A DNA stretch of 64,000 bases from GCA-001856825 sp038729485 (GTDB lineage: Archaea; Thermoplasmatota; Thermoplasmata; Thermoplasmatales; GCA-001856825). Shown here piece by piece: positions 52,474-62,580 of this stretch. Both the position numbers and the translations under genes were made by a program. The notes under the pieces are model-generated. The model was not told where the DNA came from and searched no databases. It saw nothing but the letters and a program-made list of their open reading frames with translations. Each line of letters begins with the position of its first letter. The first letter of the stretch is position 1. The stretch lies in contig JAVYRX010000004.1 of NCBI GenBank assembly GCA_038729485.1, positions 48,743-112,742 of the forward strand, read 5' to 3'.

Positions 52474-53313
52474 TTATCCGCTCAAACTGATTGCAAGGTT
52501 CAGTTCAGAAACACTCGTGCTTATGTTCTCTCCAGGCGAAGATATAGTAATTGCAATTTCAGTTCCAGATTGGCTATAGCTCACGAAAATTCCCCTGTAC
52601 TGGGAAAATTCTTCTTGTAAAGTTGAGTATAACAGTGATCCAAACGGTGAATTGATCTTTATCGTTAAGTTGCCGGTCAGGCGGTAGGCTGAACTTGATA
52701 TTTCTTCAAGAGATAACAGCACCGGGCCGGGCGTTGATACGTTCACTTCTCCTCCAACGAATCTAACAAGATTAACGTATATATCGAATGAGCTATTAGT
52801 CGCATTCTCAATACTGATTAAACCGGATTCTATGACGTAGGGATGATTCACTCCTTGAACAGGCTCGGACCCAATTACTCCCGAATACACATAATAGTAC
52901 GACTGGTCAACGTAATATCTGTTGTTGCTGTTCACGGAAACGTATCCGCCGGACAATATGTTTATCGTTGAATTGCTTACTTCTAAGAAACCTTCAGATC
53001 CCTGACTCCCTCCGGAAACAGCTATGGTGCCAACGGTAGGCGATGAAAAATAGGGCACATTGCCAGATTCCAGCATAAAGGGCACCGTTACGGTTTCCCC
53101 TTCTCTTGAATTGATGCGTAGCACGCTTATGTAGGAATCGAGTTCCATGACAGAGTTCATAAGACCGTTTGTGTAATGCTCCTCGTATACCGCCATCTCC
53201 GCAGGGATATAGCTAGTCACGAACACGCTCAGTAATAGCACAACTATCAAGATAGACAGGATAGCCCCGACCGCCGTTGCCACGCCCTCTTCTTCCACTT
53301 TTAGCATTTTCAT
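52474..53313 (-). CDS. Type IV pilin-like secreted protein
   Basis: 279 residues. EEGVATAVGAILSILIVVLLLSVF at residues 8-31 is a class III (prepilin) signal of archaeal type: charged residues, G, then a hydrophobic helix. The remaining 250 residues are Ser/Asn-rich, beta-type and have many N-glycosylation sites, so it is larger than normal pilins. Its ATG overlaps the ATPase stop (ATGA). Likely the substrate or a minor subunit of the system encoded upstream. Confidence 0.75.
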   Translation of the reverse strand: MKMLKVEEEGVATAVGAILSILIVVLLLSVFVTSYIPAEMAVYEEHYTNGLMNSVMELDSYISVLRINSREGETVTVPFMLESGNVPYFSSPTVGTIAVSGGSQGSEGFLEVSNSTINILSGGYVSVNSNNRYYVDQSYYYVYSGVIGSEPVQGVNHPYVIESGLISIENATNSSFDIYVNLVRFVGGEVNVSTPGPVLLSLEEISSSAYRLTGNLTIKINSPFGSLLYSTLQEEFSQYRGIFVSYSQSGTEIAITISSPGENISTSVSELNLAISLSG

Positions 53314-54818
53314 CTCTGTTCTCTCCGCAATAAATAGTACTTGGACAAATTCTCAGAAAAATCAGCACCGCTCATATTTCCCCTTTTCATAATTTCTGCC
53401 ATGAACGACTTTTTCTTTTCAATCTCAGTCTCAATCTCATCATAGGACAATTTGCCACGGGAAAGGATTTTACGGATCACGGGAGAATTTTTGCTGTAGC
53501 TAATCGTTCTTGTTTCGGGTGTAAGTACATCCCGGGTGACAAGTTCTCCACCCTCGTACTCCTCCATCTCCAGTATCTCGATTACCTTTCTCGATACTTT
53601 TCCTCCTTTCTCGGAAGTTCCCTGGAAGATAATTATGTCAAGTGATGATATCAACGCCCTTGGTATTTCTATCGGGGGCCCCTCAAGCCTGTGAATGAAA
53701 GAGGCAATATCACTGGCATGGAACGTAGACATTGTTGACTGACCCGAGGACATTGCCTGGAAGAAGGTTTTGGCCTCCTGTCCTCTTACTTCCCCCACAA
53801 CTATGTAATCCGCCCTCTGTCTGAGGGACATGGTGAGGAGATCAAACATGTCTATCTCTCCGCCTCTCTTCCCTGTATTAGGATTTGTTCCCCCTTTTCC
53901 CTGTCTAGTGTAAAGCGGTATCCAGTTGGAGTGGGGTATATTCAGTTCCCTAGTATCCTCTATGCTGATTATCTTCTTTTCGCTTGGTACGAAGAGGAGG
54001 ATCGCATTAAGCGTCGTGGTCTTTCCCGATGCAGTTCCTCCAACTATGAAAAAGCTCAGTCCAGATTCAACAGCCTGCCAGATATAGGCTGCCGCATCTA
54101 CGCTCATCGTTCCGTTCCTCAAAAGGTCCACAGGTGTCAGAACTTCCTTAAGGAATTTCCTGATTGAAAAGGTTGATCCATTTTTTGTGATTTCCTCTCC
54201 GTAGGTACCCTGAAACCTAGAGCCGTCCGGAAGGGAGCATTCAACTATGGGCCTCACAACAGATATATGGGCGCCTGACCTCTCTGCCATTCTTGTAACG
54301 AAATCCATAACTTCCTTCTCGTCCTCGAACGAAATGTTAGTCTCCATGGAGCCGTATTTCTTATGGTATACGAATACGGGTCTTAGGAAGCCTCCGCACG
54401 ATATATCCTCTACATTCTCATCCTTCATCAGGGCATCTACCCTTCCATATCCTAGAAGGGATGCCTCAAGATCTTCAACTAAGCTTCTGACTATAGAGCT
54501 ATCCTGGTTTTTCCCGTCATAATTATTCTGAATCCACGTTCTAAGCTTTTCCCTCCTTTCATTATCGGATAAGGTGGACTCTTCTAGCGACGAAATGAAT
54601 TTCATTCTAAGGCTTTCTATAGTCTTCCGGTCCGCGTGATTTTCAGTCGCTGATTTAACCTCGTAGAAATAAGAGTTCCTTTCTCTGTCGTGCCATATTA
54701 CCACCTCGTTTTCTCCCTCAATTTGGTACCTTTCTATAAGGTCAAACCCTTTCTTGCCTTTATTTTCCGATATTGAAGACTCTTTTTCCGGAAGGTCGTC
54801 ATGAGCCAGATCAAACAC
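53310..54818 (-). CDS. Type IV pilus/secretion ATPase (GspE/VirB11 family), second
   Basis: 502 residues. An N-terminal domain of about 200 residues is followed by FIVGGTASGKTTTLN (Walker A), SIEDTRELN (Asp box), IVVGEVRGQEA (Walker B) and STFHASD (His box); all catalytic parts are intact. GTG start 8 nt within the upstream F gene. A paralogue is the first gene of the operon (56.5-58.1 kb); they share order and spacing of motifs but differ in the N-terminus. Confidence 0.92.
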   Translation of the reverse strand: MFDLAHDDLPEKESSISENKGKKGFDLIERYQIEGENEVVIWHDRERNSYFYEVKSATENHADRKTIESLRMKFISSLEESTLSDNERREKLRTWIQNNYDGKNQDSSIVRSLVEDLEASLLGYGRVDALMKDENVEDISCGGFLRPVFVYHKKYGSMETNISFEDEKEVMDFVTRMAERSGAHISVVRPIVECSLPDGSRFQGTYGEEITKNGSTFSIRKFLKEVLTPVDLLRNGTMSVDAAAYIWQAVESGLSFFIVGGTASGKTTTLNAILLFVPSEKKIISIEDTRELNIPHSNWIPLYTRQGKGGTNPNTGKRGGEIDMFDLLTMSLRQRADYIVVGEVRGQEAKTFFQAMSSGQSTMSTFHASDIASFIHRLEGPPIEIPRALISSLDIIIFQGTSEKGGKVSRKVIEILEMEEYEGGELVTRDVLTPETRTISYSKNSPVIRKILSRGKLSYDEIETEIEKKKSFMAEIMKRGNMSGADFSENLSKYYLLRREQR

Positions 54819-55539
54819 CCCCTATGAACGCAATGACCAAATAACCGAGGACTGTAAGTAAAGATGCATAAATTAGGCCTTCCCCTATTCTGCCTTTTCT
54901 GAGTATCCCAGCCATAATTCCTCCTCCCACTGCATTGGCTATGATCAATCCTGAGAAGGCGCCCTTGACAATAGGAATGGCGGAAGAATTTAGATAGCTG
55001 AACGTAGAAGAGACTCCCCCTTCCCTAATTATGGCAGGGAAGAATTGCACGTCTAGAACAACAACTGCAAGCAGAAACACTGCGAACGAGATGAATATGG
55101 CTACTGCGTATGAAGACAGTTGGGAGTATTTTTCCTTCTGGATGAGATACGCATCTTTGGTAGAGCCAGAGATTTCAGACAAAACTTCTGATACGTTACC
55201 ACCTGTTCTGTTCAACTCGATTAAGGTCGAAACAATCTTCGAAACAAAGGATGAATTTACCCTATCTCTAAGGGAATCAAGGGCCTCTTCCAGTGTTGCA
55301 CCCCACCTTATTTGCTCAGAAAGCCTCCTAACTTCTTTTGTCAGTGGTCCGTAATCTATTTCAGCTACGTCCATTATGCAGCTTGAAAGGCTTGGGCCAT
55401 ACTTACAAGCTTCAGAGAGATCGCTCAGAAAGATCGTCAGTTGGTATTCTATAGCAGAAGTTCGTTGCTCATTAATTGTCATTATCAATCCCAGGGGGAA
55501 TGTAGCAACAAATATTGCAGAAACAATTAAATCGAACAA
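54811..55539 (-). CDS. GspF/TadC-like membrane protein
   Basis: 242 residues from a TTG. A single T2SSF domain (LSDLSEACKYGPSLSSCIMDV, LSEISGSTKDAYLIQKEKYSQLSSY) has two C-terminal helices. The frame remains open for 31 codons upstream to a CTG at 55632 that overlaps the previous stop (CTGA), and these codons encode a good membrane helix (IVIILLTLGFIIILFGIYFWI), so the true start may be that CTG. It would then be 273 residues and have the usual N-terminal helix pair. Confidence 0.85.
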   Translation of the reverse strand: MFDLIVSAIFVATFPLGLIMTINEQRTSAIEYQLTIFLSDLSEACKYGPSLSSCIMDVAEIDYGPLTKEVRRLSEQIRWGATLEEALDSLRDRVNSSFVSKIVSTLIELNRTGGNVSEVLSEISGSTKDAYLIQKEKYSQLSSYAVAIFISFAVFLLAVVVLDVQFFPAIIREGGVSSTFSYLNSSAIPIVKGAFSGLIIANAVGGGIMAGILRKGRIGEGLIYASLLTVLGYLVIAFIGGV

Positions 55540-55628
55540 GTATTGAGTTACACCTGTAGCTATCCAGAAATATATTCCGAATAGAATGATGATAAACCCG
55601 AGTGTCAGTAAGATTATAACGATCTTTC

Positions 55629-56543
55629 TCAGCGTATTCCCAACTCCCTGTTAACGCTGGAAATTATTCCCGCAAAGCTTGCAACAATTACAGGCTCAAT
55701 AACGAGCGAGAGCGCTATAAGTACGTATTCCGAGAATCTTGATACAGGAGCGGAAATAACGCTCATCACGCCAAGAATGATTGCCAGAAAAAGGGGGAGC
55801 GCAACTCCAACTGTAACGTAGACTTCGGCAAATAGGGAAACCGCATCCCCGTTGGACTTTAGAGATAGTCTTATCATGTTGTGATAATCTTTTACCTTTT
55901 CTGCAAAATATGGCTTCATCCTTGAGCCGGACATGGCAGTTGAAGTAGCGCCATGTAGGAAGCTTTTCCATTCTTCTGAAGGACTCGTAAGTGATTCTTT
56001 CTCCATCGCATTGTAGATATCCAGCCCTCCAATGGACATTAAACGGACGATCTTTTCGGCCTCCCTAGAAACCTCACCAAATACCTTTTCCTTCGACAGC
56101 TTGCTGAATATCATATCAAGAGGGACGTCAGCGTTTGCCAGGGCTGAAATGAATATGTAGGTTTGCTCCAGGTTTCCTGCAATATTCTTTGCTCTGACGG
56201 AAGCCTTGTATTGTGGGTACATAGCGCTCAGGGAATATAGCGTAATTCCGAATGATACAGGGATCAGGAAGGCACCCAGGATCTCCGAAAACCTGCTTCT
56301 TACAAACAAAAGGATGAATATCTCGAGAACAAGGAATATCGCTGCAGCAAGAATTGAGAAAAACATCGATATTCCGGCAAAATCTTCTGGCCTCATCCAT
56401 ATGTCAGCTTTTTCCAGGTTGCTTCTAAGCTCCTCAGCATGTTGCTTTCCAAGAAGTTTGTAGGCCCATGAGAAATGGGCAGAAGCTCTAAGAAAATTCT
56501 CCCTTCTGTCCCCTTGAAGTGACCCCTCGGTGTCCTTTTCCAA
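55629..56543 (-). CDS. GspF/TadB-like membrane protein
   Basis: 304 residues, TTG start immediately after the ATPase stop. Two N-terminal helices (FFSILAAAIFLVLEIFILLFV, FLIPVSFGITLYSLSAM), an F domain (YIFISALANADVPLDMIFSKL) and two C-terminal helices. Together with the next gene it forms the membrane platform; FlaJ/PilC would hold both F domains in one chain, here they are two as in Tad systems. Confidence 0.88.
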   Translation of the reverse strand: MEKDTEGSLQGDRRENFLRASAHFSWAYKLLGKQHAEELRSNLEKADIWMRPEDFAGISMFFSILAAAIFLVLEIFILLFVRSRFSEILGAFLIPVSFGITLYSLSAMYPQYKASVRAKNIAGNLEQTYIFISALANADVPLDMIFSKLSKEKVFGEVSREAEKIVRLMSIGGLDIYNAMEKESLTSPSEEWKSFLHGATSTAMSGSRMKPYFAEKVKDYHNMIRLSLKSNGDAVSLFAEVYVTVGVALPLFLAIILGVMSVISAPVSRFSEYVLIALSLVIEPVIVASFAGIISSVNRELGIR

Positions 56544-58091
56544 TTAGCTCCCTCCCTTCACCTCGGCTAATTGCGCCGCAGAATGGATCGAATTAAACGT
56601 TTCCTGCGGAGAAGCCGACGTTGGTATCTTTCCGGCAACCTCATCCAGAAACACAGATCCTTTCCTTATTTCGTCCAACAACTCGCTCTCCTGCATGTTC
56701 AGGTCTCTGGATAATATTCTGAGATAAGGTCGTGGATAAAGAAAATTTATTCTATCATTCCCCTGATCCCATTCAAATACGTTCTGTGCGGAAATTTCGC
56801 CATACTCCTGAGTTAACCCGGAGACGGCCGTTACTGCCGATATTCTCCTTTCTGTTTTTCCACTTTTCCTGATCAAAGAAACTTTCACTATAAGGTCCAA
56901 AGAGGAAAGCATAACTGATGGGATGCTAAGAGGGGGATTCTCGAGCCTGTTTAGCAATGATTGCAGAGAATCTGCGTGTATGGTTCCAAGGGTCGTTTGT
57001 CCCGTAGACATTGCTTGGAATAGGCTATAGGCTTCCTTTCCCCTAATCTCTCCAATTATCAGGTATTCAGGCCTTTGCCTTAGAGCCATTCGGAGGAGAT
57101 CGAACATATCTATAGGATCAGGTGCATCGGAGTGAAGGCCCGATTCACCAGTCCTGACTCCTCTTGTCACGGCAGGGATCCAGTTCTTATGTGGCAGATT
57201 AAGCTCCCTGGTGTCTTCAATGCTAACTAATTTTGCCCATGGTGGAATAAAAAAGGAAATGGCGTCTAGCGTTGTTGTCTTTCCCACCCCAGATTCCCCT
57301 ATAATGAGAACATTCTTTCTTCTCCCTATCATGAACCACAAAAAAGCCATAAGCTGCGAATTCGCGGTTCCCAACCTTATGAGATCGATTGGAGTGAATG
57401 GCGCCTTTTTAAATAGTCTCATGGAAAACGACGAGCCTCTTGACGTCACTTCCTTTCCCAGGGTTGCACTTATTCTATGACCCTCACGTGTGGATGAGTC
57501 TAGTATGGGATCAGAGACGCTTATAACTTTTCCCCCTTTCTGCGCTAGCGAAACCACAAAGCTAGTTAGTTCTTTTCCGGTCAAGAAACGTCTGTTCGTC
57601 TCAAGGCTCCCGTAGGATCTGTGATAAACGTATATGGGTACTGCAGGGCCAGCACACGAGATGTCCTCAATTGAGGCATCGTAAATCATCGGGTCTATGA
57701 TTCCGTAACCGGTCACATCCCTCTTGACGTAATATATCACCCTGTTTTTACTTTCGGGAGGCAGATTGATTCGATTGCGTTCACAGAATGACGATATCAG
57801 CTCATTCACGCATCTTTCTCGATCACCTTTAAGGCAGACCTCGTTCCCCATAACTATTCTCGGAAGAGAGGACAACATGGCGCAGAGGATCCGTCTTTGG
57901 AGATCGTCAAGTTGCGGCTCCTGGACGTAGTATAGTGTTGAATAATCATTGCCAACGATGAATACTTTCACAGGCATGCCGGGAATGTCGTAGCTCTCTA
58001 GAACATTGAAATCTTTATCGCGATAGGAGACTACACCGTTTGTGACTGTGTCTTTTCCCTCGTTCATATAGCGGCAAGAAGCGGGGTTCAT
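56544..58091 (-). CDS. Type IV pilus/secretion ATPase (GspE/VirB11 family), first
   Basis: 515 residues from the ATG at 58091 (GTG 58112 also possible; a TATA-like element at 58118-58128 favours 58091). IIGESGVGKTTTLD (Walker A), SIEDTRELNLPHKNW, LIIGEIRGKEA (Walker B) and GTIHAD (His box) are intact. Residues about 140-155 (GYGIIDPMIYDASIEDISCAG) match the hexamer N-domain. First gene of a five-gene operon. A normal Tad/archaellum operon has one such ATPase. Confidence 0.92.
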   Translation of the reverse strand: MNPASCRYMNEGKDTVTNGVVSYRDKDFNVLESYDIPGMPVKVFIVGNDYSTLYYVQEPQLDDLQRRILCAMLSSLPRIVMGNEVCLKGDRERCVNELISSFCERNRINLPPESKNRVIYYVKRDVTGYGIIDPMIYDASIEDISCAGPAVPIYVYHRSYGSLETNRRFLTGKELTSFVVSLAQKGGKVISVSDPILDSSTREGHRISATLGKEVTSRGSSFSMRLFKKAPFTPIDLIRLGTANSQLMAFLWFMIGRRKNVLIIGESGVGKTTTLDAISFFIPPWAKLVSIEDTRELNLPHKNWIPAVTRGVRTGESGLHSDAPDPIDMFDLLRMALRQRPEYLIIGEIRGKEAYSLFQAMSTGQTTLGTIHADSLQSLLNRLENPPLSIPSVMLSSLDLIVKVSLIRKSGKTERRISAVTAVSGLTQEYGEISAQNVFEWDQGNDRINFLYPRPYLRILSRDLNMQESELLDEIRKGSVFLDEVAGKIPTSASPQETFNSIHSAAQLAEVKGGS

Positions 58092-58499
58092 GCCTGACAA
58101 TGTATAGGCCACAAAGTTTATTCATAAATGGGATAAATAATGTTTCTACCATTCGTGATGGGTCAGTTCTTCCAGAACAACTACCATATCTCAGAAGACC
58201 TGAGGATCAAGCGTTAATCTATAAATTACGCTTTGTCTCATAGAACGAGGACTGTTGCCTAAAAAATATCGGAAGACATATTTTGGGCCGACGATCTTAA
58301 ATTGCGGGAATCAAGTAAGGTAACTGTAGCGCTTTTCAAAGCTCTTGCAGCTATATCTTCGACATGCCCTCACATTGGATTCAGCGATCACAGGAGATTC
58401 AGTATACCCATAAACAATAAAAAAGGGCCTCATACATCTCTTATGAAAGTGTTTGTTGGAACAAGACAACGCATTTCTCAAAATTAAGTGCACAAACGG
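58092..58499. other. Gene-free stretch between pilus operon and polB
   Basis: 408 bp. It must hold the pilus promoter at its left end. A 61-codon frame (58302-58487, MRESSKVTVALFKALAAIS...) and a 19-codon frame at 58158 look partly coding-like but match nothing and have no promoter. Possibly remnants. Also no RNA gene was recognised. Confidence 0.4.
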
Positions 58500-60818
58500 T
58501 TAGAAGAAATCCTCTAGAGTGCTCTTTTTTCTGACCTGATTGCTCTTCAACGATGATTCATCTACGTTGAAGACCTCCGTTACCCTGGAAAGCGTTTGCG
58601 CAACCCTGTCTGCGTAGTATTCGTAATCTGGCTTAAAGTTAAACGGAACGTTTGAGTAATACGGCTCAACTTCCTGAGGCCTTTTCTTACTGTCTACGAC
58701 TATCCATGAGACTTTCATTCCAGGGACAAACTGATGCCCGCTATTTATCATCTTTTTTGCCACTTGCACGTTTGCAAGGGAATCCCCCTCCTTGTAGAAG
58801 TCGAAATCCTTGACCGTTCTTGAAATGACGAGCTTTTCGTTTTCGACGCGTCCCTCTTTAACGTCTGCTATGATTTCTTTGGCTCTTTTGAGAGCCGCAT
58901 TCACGTTCCTGTCGAGGATCAGATTAAATATTTCCATAAGCGCTTCAGACTGAAGATCGAATGAATCCGTCCTTCTAATTTCGTATCCTCTTACAACTAT
59001 GTTTCCCCTTTCCTGCTGTGGATAGGCAACTTTACCCGCATATCTCTTTTTGGCCCCGTGTGAGAACATCGGATCGAAAACCCTTTCCACTTCTATATGA
59101 ATGCCTAACTCTGAAGATATGCCCTCCGCTATGCTATTCGCAAACTCTACTGCTTCGGGTACCGTTCCCTTTCCAGTTTTGACGAATACAGAGTCTGTGT
59201 CTCCGTAAACGACCTGGGTTCCCTTTGACGTAAGGTTTGAAATTATTCCCTTAATGGTCTCTCTCGCGAATGCGGTAATGCTTGATCCAATGTTCTGGTC
59301 AGTAAATCTATAGAAACTCGATGCGAAAACGCCGTAAAATGAGTTCATGAGAATTTTAACCTGACCCTGCATGCTGTCCAAGTAACGTTTCTTCATGGGA
59401 TCACGTTCATTCTTCATCATTGATTTGTACATGTCCCTTGTGTTCATGAGCTTCTCCAGTATCTCTGGAATAAGGCCCTTCCTCACCTTTGGAGAAAGGA
59501 ATCTTGTGCCCGTGGGGGAGACAATCTCCCCATCGGGCGAAATGGTAGTGAAGCATATATTATGTTTAATCATCAAACTCGGATACATACTTTTGAAATC
59601 CATGACGGCAACCATATCGTAAAGTCCTGGGGCGATTGAATGAACGTATCCGCCCTCTATTCTGTCTGCGTTTTGATTGGTGAAATTATTCATTGGAACT
59701 GCAAGATTTCGTCTATCTGCCTCCCTTATTATTAGCGAATCTATTAGGGTCGAGTTGCCGGAATTCCAGACATCGTCCAGTGGTATCATTGCGACGGTGC
59801 TCATGTTCTCGTATTTTTCTATTACATCAATCTTTAGCAGTATAGCCAGTGCCAGGTAAGAATCGCGTATGCAGTACTTTATCACCCTGTCTCTGTCTTT
59901 TTCCCATTCTCCCTCTATGTTGAGCCTGTCAACGTCTCCCTTGGATTCCCCAAGAAGTTCTTGAGATACGTATGCCAGGGTCTCCTGCTTCGGATGTATC
60001 TCCCTCTTAACGTTCCACCAGGCATCAGCCACAACCCTCCCATGGATTCTCCAAAATTGGTTTTGGACCCTCTGTGGCGGGGAAACGTCCCTGCCTATGA
60101 GCATATCTATCCCCTTTTCCTTTCCCAGGGATTCGAGAAATGGGAGGTCGTATCCATCCACATTGTAGCCCGTTATTATGTCCGGATCCTCAGCCCTCAC
60201 GAATGATATAAACTGCTTCAGTATCTCCGAAGGCTCTCCTGTAATTGCGCCGTCGGTTGACTTGCCGCCAAAGTGAGTTGTGTATCCGATTACGTAGAGC
60301 TGCTGGGTCTTTATGCTGTTCTCGATGTCGAAGCTTAATATCTTCAACGGAGGGAGAAAGTCCGAAGTCCTCTCTATTTTATTGCAGTAGACCACATGCT
60401 GTGTGGTAAATCTGCTGTCAGATGCCTCATCACCCTGAAACTTGACGCAGCTACCAAGGTCGAAATCGTAGTAAAATCTAAAATGAAAAGGGATATCAGC
60501 AGCAAGTATCCGACTTTGGTCCTGAATCATCTTTCTCATCTCAGGTACCCTCCAAGGAGATTTTAGGGTAAACTTCACTGCAGGGACCTTTTTGCCCTTG
60601 AACCACAATTCCAGGGTTTCAGTAGATACGATTTCACCTGAAGATTTGAGCTTGACAACCTCTTCATTTGTCGGTTCGACAACGTGGAAGTAGGGCAGAA
60701 AACCTCTATAAAGGAGGGTAAATGACTCCCCACTTCTATTTCTTCCGAACAACTCTACGACTACGCCGCCATTCTCCGTTATGTAAGAGGAGCTTATTAC
60801 CCTGATTTCGCCTTCCAT
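58500..60818 (-). CDS. polB: Family B DNA polymerase
   Basis: 772 residues. Exonuclease motifs LSFDIENSIK (about 155) and GYNVDGYDLPFL, then polymerase motifs MDFKSMYPSLM (A), KILMNSFYGVFAS (B) and YGDTDSVFVK (C) are all intact, so it has both proofreading and synthesis. The C-terminus KSTLEDFF is a PIP-like box (K in place of Q). The main or repair replicative polymerase; the clamp PCNA is at 2 kb. Confidence 0.96.
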   Translation of the reverse strand: MEGEIRVISSSYITENGGVVVELFGRNRSGESFTLLYRGFLPYFHVVEPTNEEVVKLKSSGEIVSTETLELWFKGKKVPAVKFTLKSPWRVPEMRKMIQDQSRILAADIPFHFRFYYDFDLGSCVKFQGDEASDSRFTTQHVVYCNKIERTSDFLPPLKILSFDIENSIKTQQLYVIGYTTHFGGKSTDGAITGEPSEILKQFISFVRAEDPDIITGYNVDGYDLPFLESLGKEKGIDMLIGRDVSPPQRVQNQFWRIHGRVVADAWWNVKREIHPKQETLAYVSQELLGESKGDVDRLNIEGEWEKDRDRVIKYCIRDSYLALAILLKIDVIEKYENMSTVAMIPLDDVWNSGNSTLIDSLIIREADRRNLAVPMNNFTNQNADRIEGGYVHSIAPGLYDMVAVMDFKSMYPSLMIKHNICFTTISPDGEIVSPTGTRFLSPKVRKGLIPEILEKLMNTRDMYKSMMKNERDPMKKRYLDSMQGQVKILMNSFYGVFASSFYRFTDQNIGSSITAFARETIKGIISNLTSKGTQVVYGDTDSVFVKTGKGTVPEAVEFANSIAEGISSELGIHIEVERVFDPMFSHGAKKRYAGKVAYPQQERGNIVVRGYEIRRTDSFDLQSEALMEIFNLILDRNVNAALKRAKEIIADVKEGRVENEKLVISRTVKDFDFYKEGDSLANVQVAKKMINSGHQFVPGMKVSWIVVDSKKRPQEVEPYYSNVPFNFKPDYEYYADRVAQTLSRVTEVFNVDESSLKSNQVRKKSTLEDFF

Positions 60819-60918
60819 TATAAAAACATGGGATCATTTCAAATATACTTTTTGAACGCTCCTTGGTGAGAATGTCTTACCTTGGGAAAAGATTAATATC
60901 TTACGGTAAATATGAGAT

Positions 60919-62547
60919 ATGCGCTTTATTGTAGTCACTGGAGGAGTGATATCGGGTATTGGCAAAGGTACGATCACATCGTCTCTTGCATATATTTTAA
61001 AGGAGAAGAAATACAAGGTAAACGTCGTAAAGATCGATCCTTACATTAATTACGATGCTGGTACGATGAATCCTTACCAGCATGGGGAGGTCTTCGTGTT
61101 GAGCGACGGAACGGAGACGGACCTAGATCTCGGAAATTATGAGAGATTTCTCAGCAAGGATCTCAAAAGCCAGAACAACATAACGACTGGCAAAATTTAC
61201 AAGACCGTAATAGAAAGGGAGCGGAAAGGAGAATTCCTCGGCAGCACGGTCCAGATAATACCGCACGTTACAGAGGAAATAAAAAGGAGAATAAGGTCGG
61301 TCGGCGTTGAGGACAGTTCTGATGTCGTGTTGGTGGAAGTAGGAGGCGTTGTAGGAGACATAGAATCCATGCCATATCTTGAGGCTCTAAGGGAAATGAA
61401 GCTTGAAGAAAATGGCAGGATGTTCTTCATTCACGTGACGTACGTTCCCACCTTGAGAAGCGTCGGGGAGCCTAAGACTAAACCTACCCAGCATAGCGTG
61501 CGTGAACTGAGGTCCATAGGTATTCAGCCGGATGCAATCGTAGCTAGAAGCGACGTTAAGCTCAGTAATGACGTGAAAAAGAAGATAGCGCTCTTTACCC
61601 AAGTTGACGAAAAGGCCGTTGTAGGTATACCAGATGTTTCAGACATTTTTTCTATGCCCCTCATATTGAATGACAGCGGACTGCCGGATTATATGCTCGA
61701 TAAGCTTGGCGTTGCTCCAAGAGAAACTGATCTTTCGTTCTGGAAGACCGTTGTCGAGAACATAAGAAACCCTAAGGAAGAGGTCACTATTGCTGTTGTT
61801 GGGAAGTACGTTCACCTGAAGGATTCCTATATTTCGCACGAGCATACTTTCATGCATGTAACAGGCAAAACTGGAATAGGTGTCAAAATAAAATGGATCA
61901 ATTCGGAGGACGAAGACGAGATAGAAAAGAATCTTGCTGGGGTGGACGGCATACTTATCCCCGGAGGATTCGGGGTTAGAGGGACTGAAGGAAAAATAAA
62001 GGCAATAAAATATGCAAGAGAAAACGGCGTTCCCCTTCTGGGGATATGCCTAGGGTTTCAGCTTTCTGTGGTAGAATTTGCAAGGAATGTCCTTGGTTTA
62101 AAGGATGCGAATTCCTCAGAGTTCAATCCATCAACAAACTTCCCCGTAATAGATCTCCTCCCCGAACAGATGGGCGTTAACAATCTTGGGGGTACGATGA
62201 GATTGGGCGATCTTCTTGTAAAAATAAAGGAAGGCACGACAGCATACCACCTTTATGGAAAGACAGAAGTAAAGGAAAGGCACAGGCACAGATACGAGGT
62301 TAATCCGAAGTACATTAGTCAGTTCAAACAGAATGGAATGATATTCTCTGGAACAGACGAGTCGGGCACCAGAATGGAAATATTGGAGCTGAAGGGGCAT
62401 CCCTTCTTCCTGGGTTCGCAATTCCATGCCGAATTTAGGAGCAGGCCTGAAGCCCCGTCAGTATTGCACGAGGGTCTCGTAGTTGCAGCATCAAAATATA
62501 GAAATCTTATGCAAAAAGGATTTATACAACAAGAGAAAATTACGTAA
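60919..62547 (+). CDS. pyrG: CTP synthase
   Basis: 542 residues. Synthetase domain: VTGGVISGIGKGTITSSLA, DPYINYDAGTMNPYQHGEVFV, EVGGVVGDIESMPYLEA. Glutaminase domain from about 290: LGICLGFQLSVVEFARN with the nucleophile Cys and FHAEFRSRP with His and Glu. It makes CTP from UTP, glutamine and ATP. ATTAATATC 22 nt before the ATG (60892-60903) suggests a leaderless transcript. Confidence 0.96.
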   Translation: MRFIVVTGGVISGIGKGTITSSLAYILKEKKYKVNVVKIDPYINYDAGTMNPYQHGEVFVLSDGTETDLDLGNYERFLSKDLKSQNNITTGKIYKTVIERERKGEFLGSTVQIIPHVTEEIKRRIRSVGVEDSSDVVLVEVGGVVGDIESMPYLEALREMKLEENGRMFFIHVTYVPTLRSVGEPKTKPTQHSVRELRSIGIQPDAIVARSDVKLSNDVKKKIALFTQVDEKAVVGIPDVSDIFSMPLILNDSGLPDYMLDKLGVAPRETDLSFWKTVVENIRNPKEEVTIAVVGKYVHLKDSYISHEHTFMHVTGKTGIGVKIKWINSEDEDEIEKNLAGVDGILIPGGFGVRGTEGKIKAIKYARENGVPLLGICLGFQLSVVEFARNVLGLKDANSSEFNPSTNFPVIDLLPEQMGVNNLGGTMRLGDLLVKIKEGTTAYHLYGKTEVKERHRHRYEVNPKYISQFKQNGMIFSGTDESGTRMEILELKGHPFFLGSQFHAEFRSRPEAPSVLHEGLVVAASKYRNLMQKGFIQQEKIT

Positions 62548-62580
62548 AACTTAAATATAACGGATAAATGTTAGAAGTCC

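Noticed and set aside
58302..58487. 61-codon frame between the pilus operon and polB
   Set aside because: No promoter, no recognised motif, and antisense frames look equally good. Mentioned only within the gene-free stretch.
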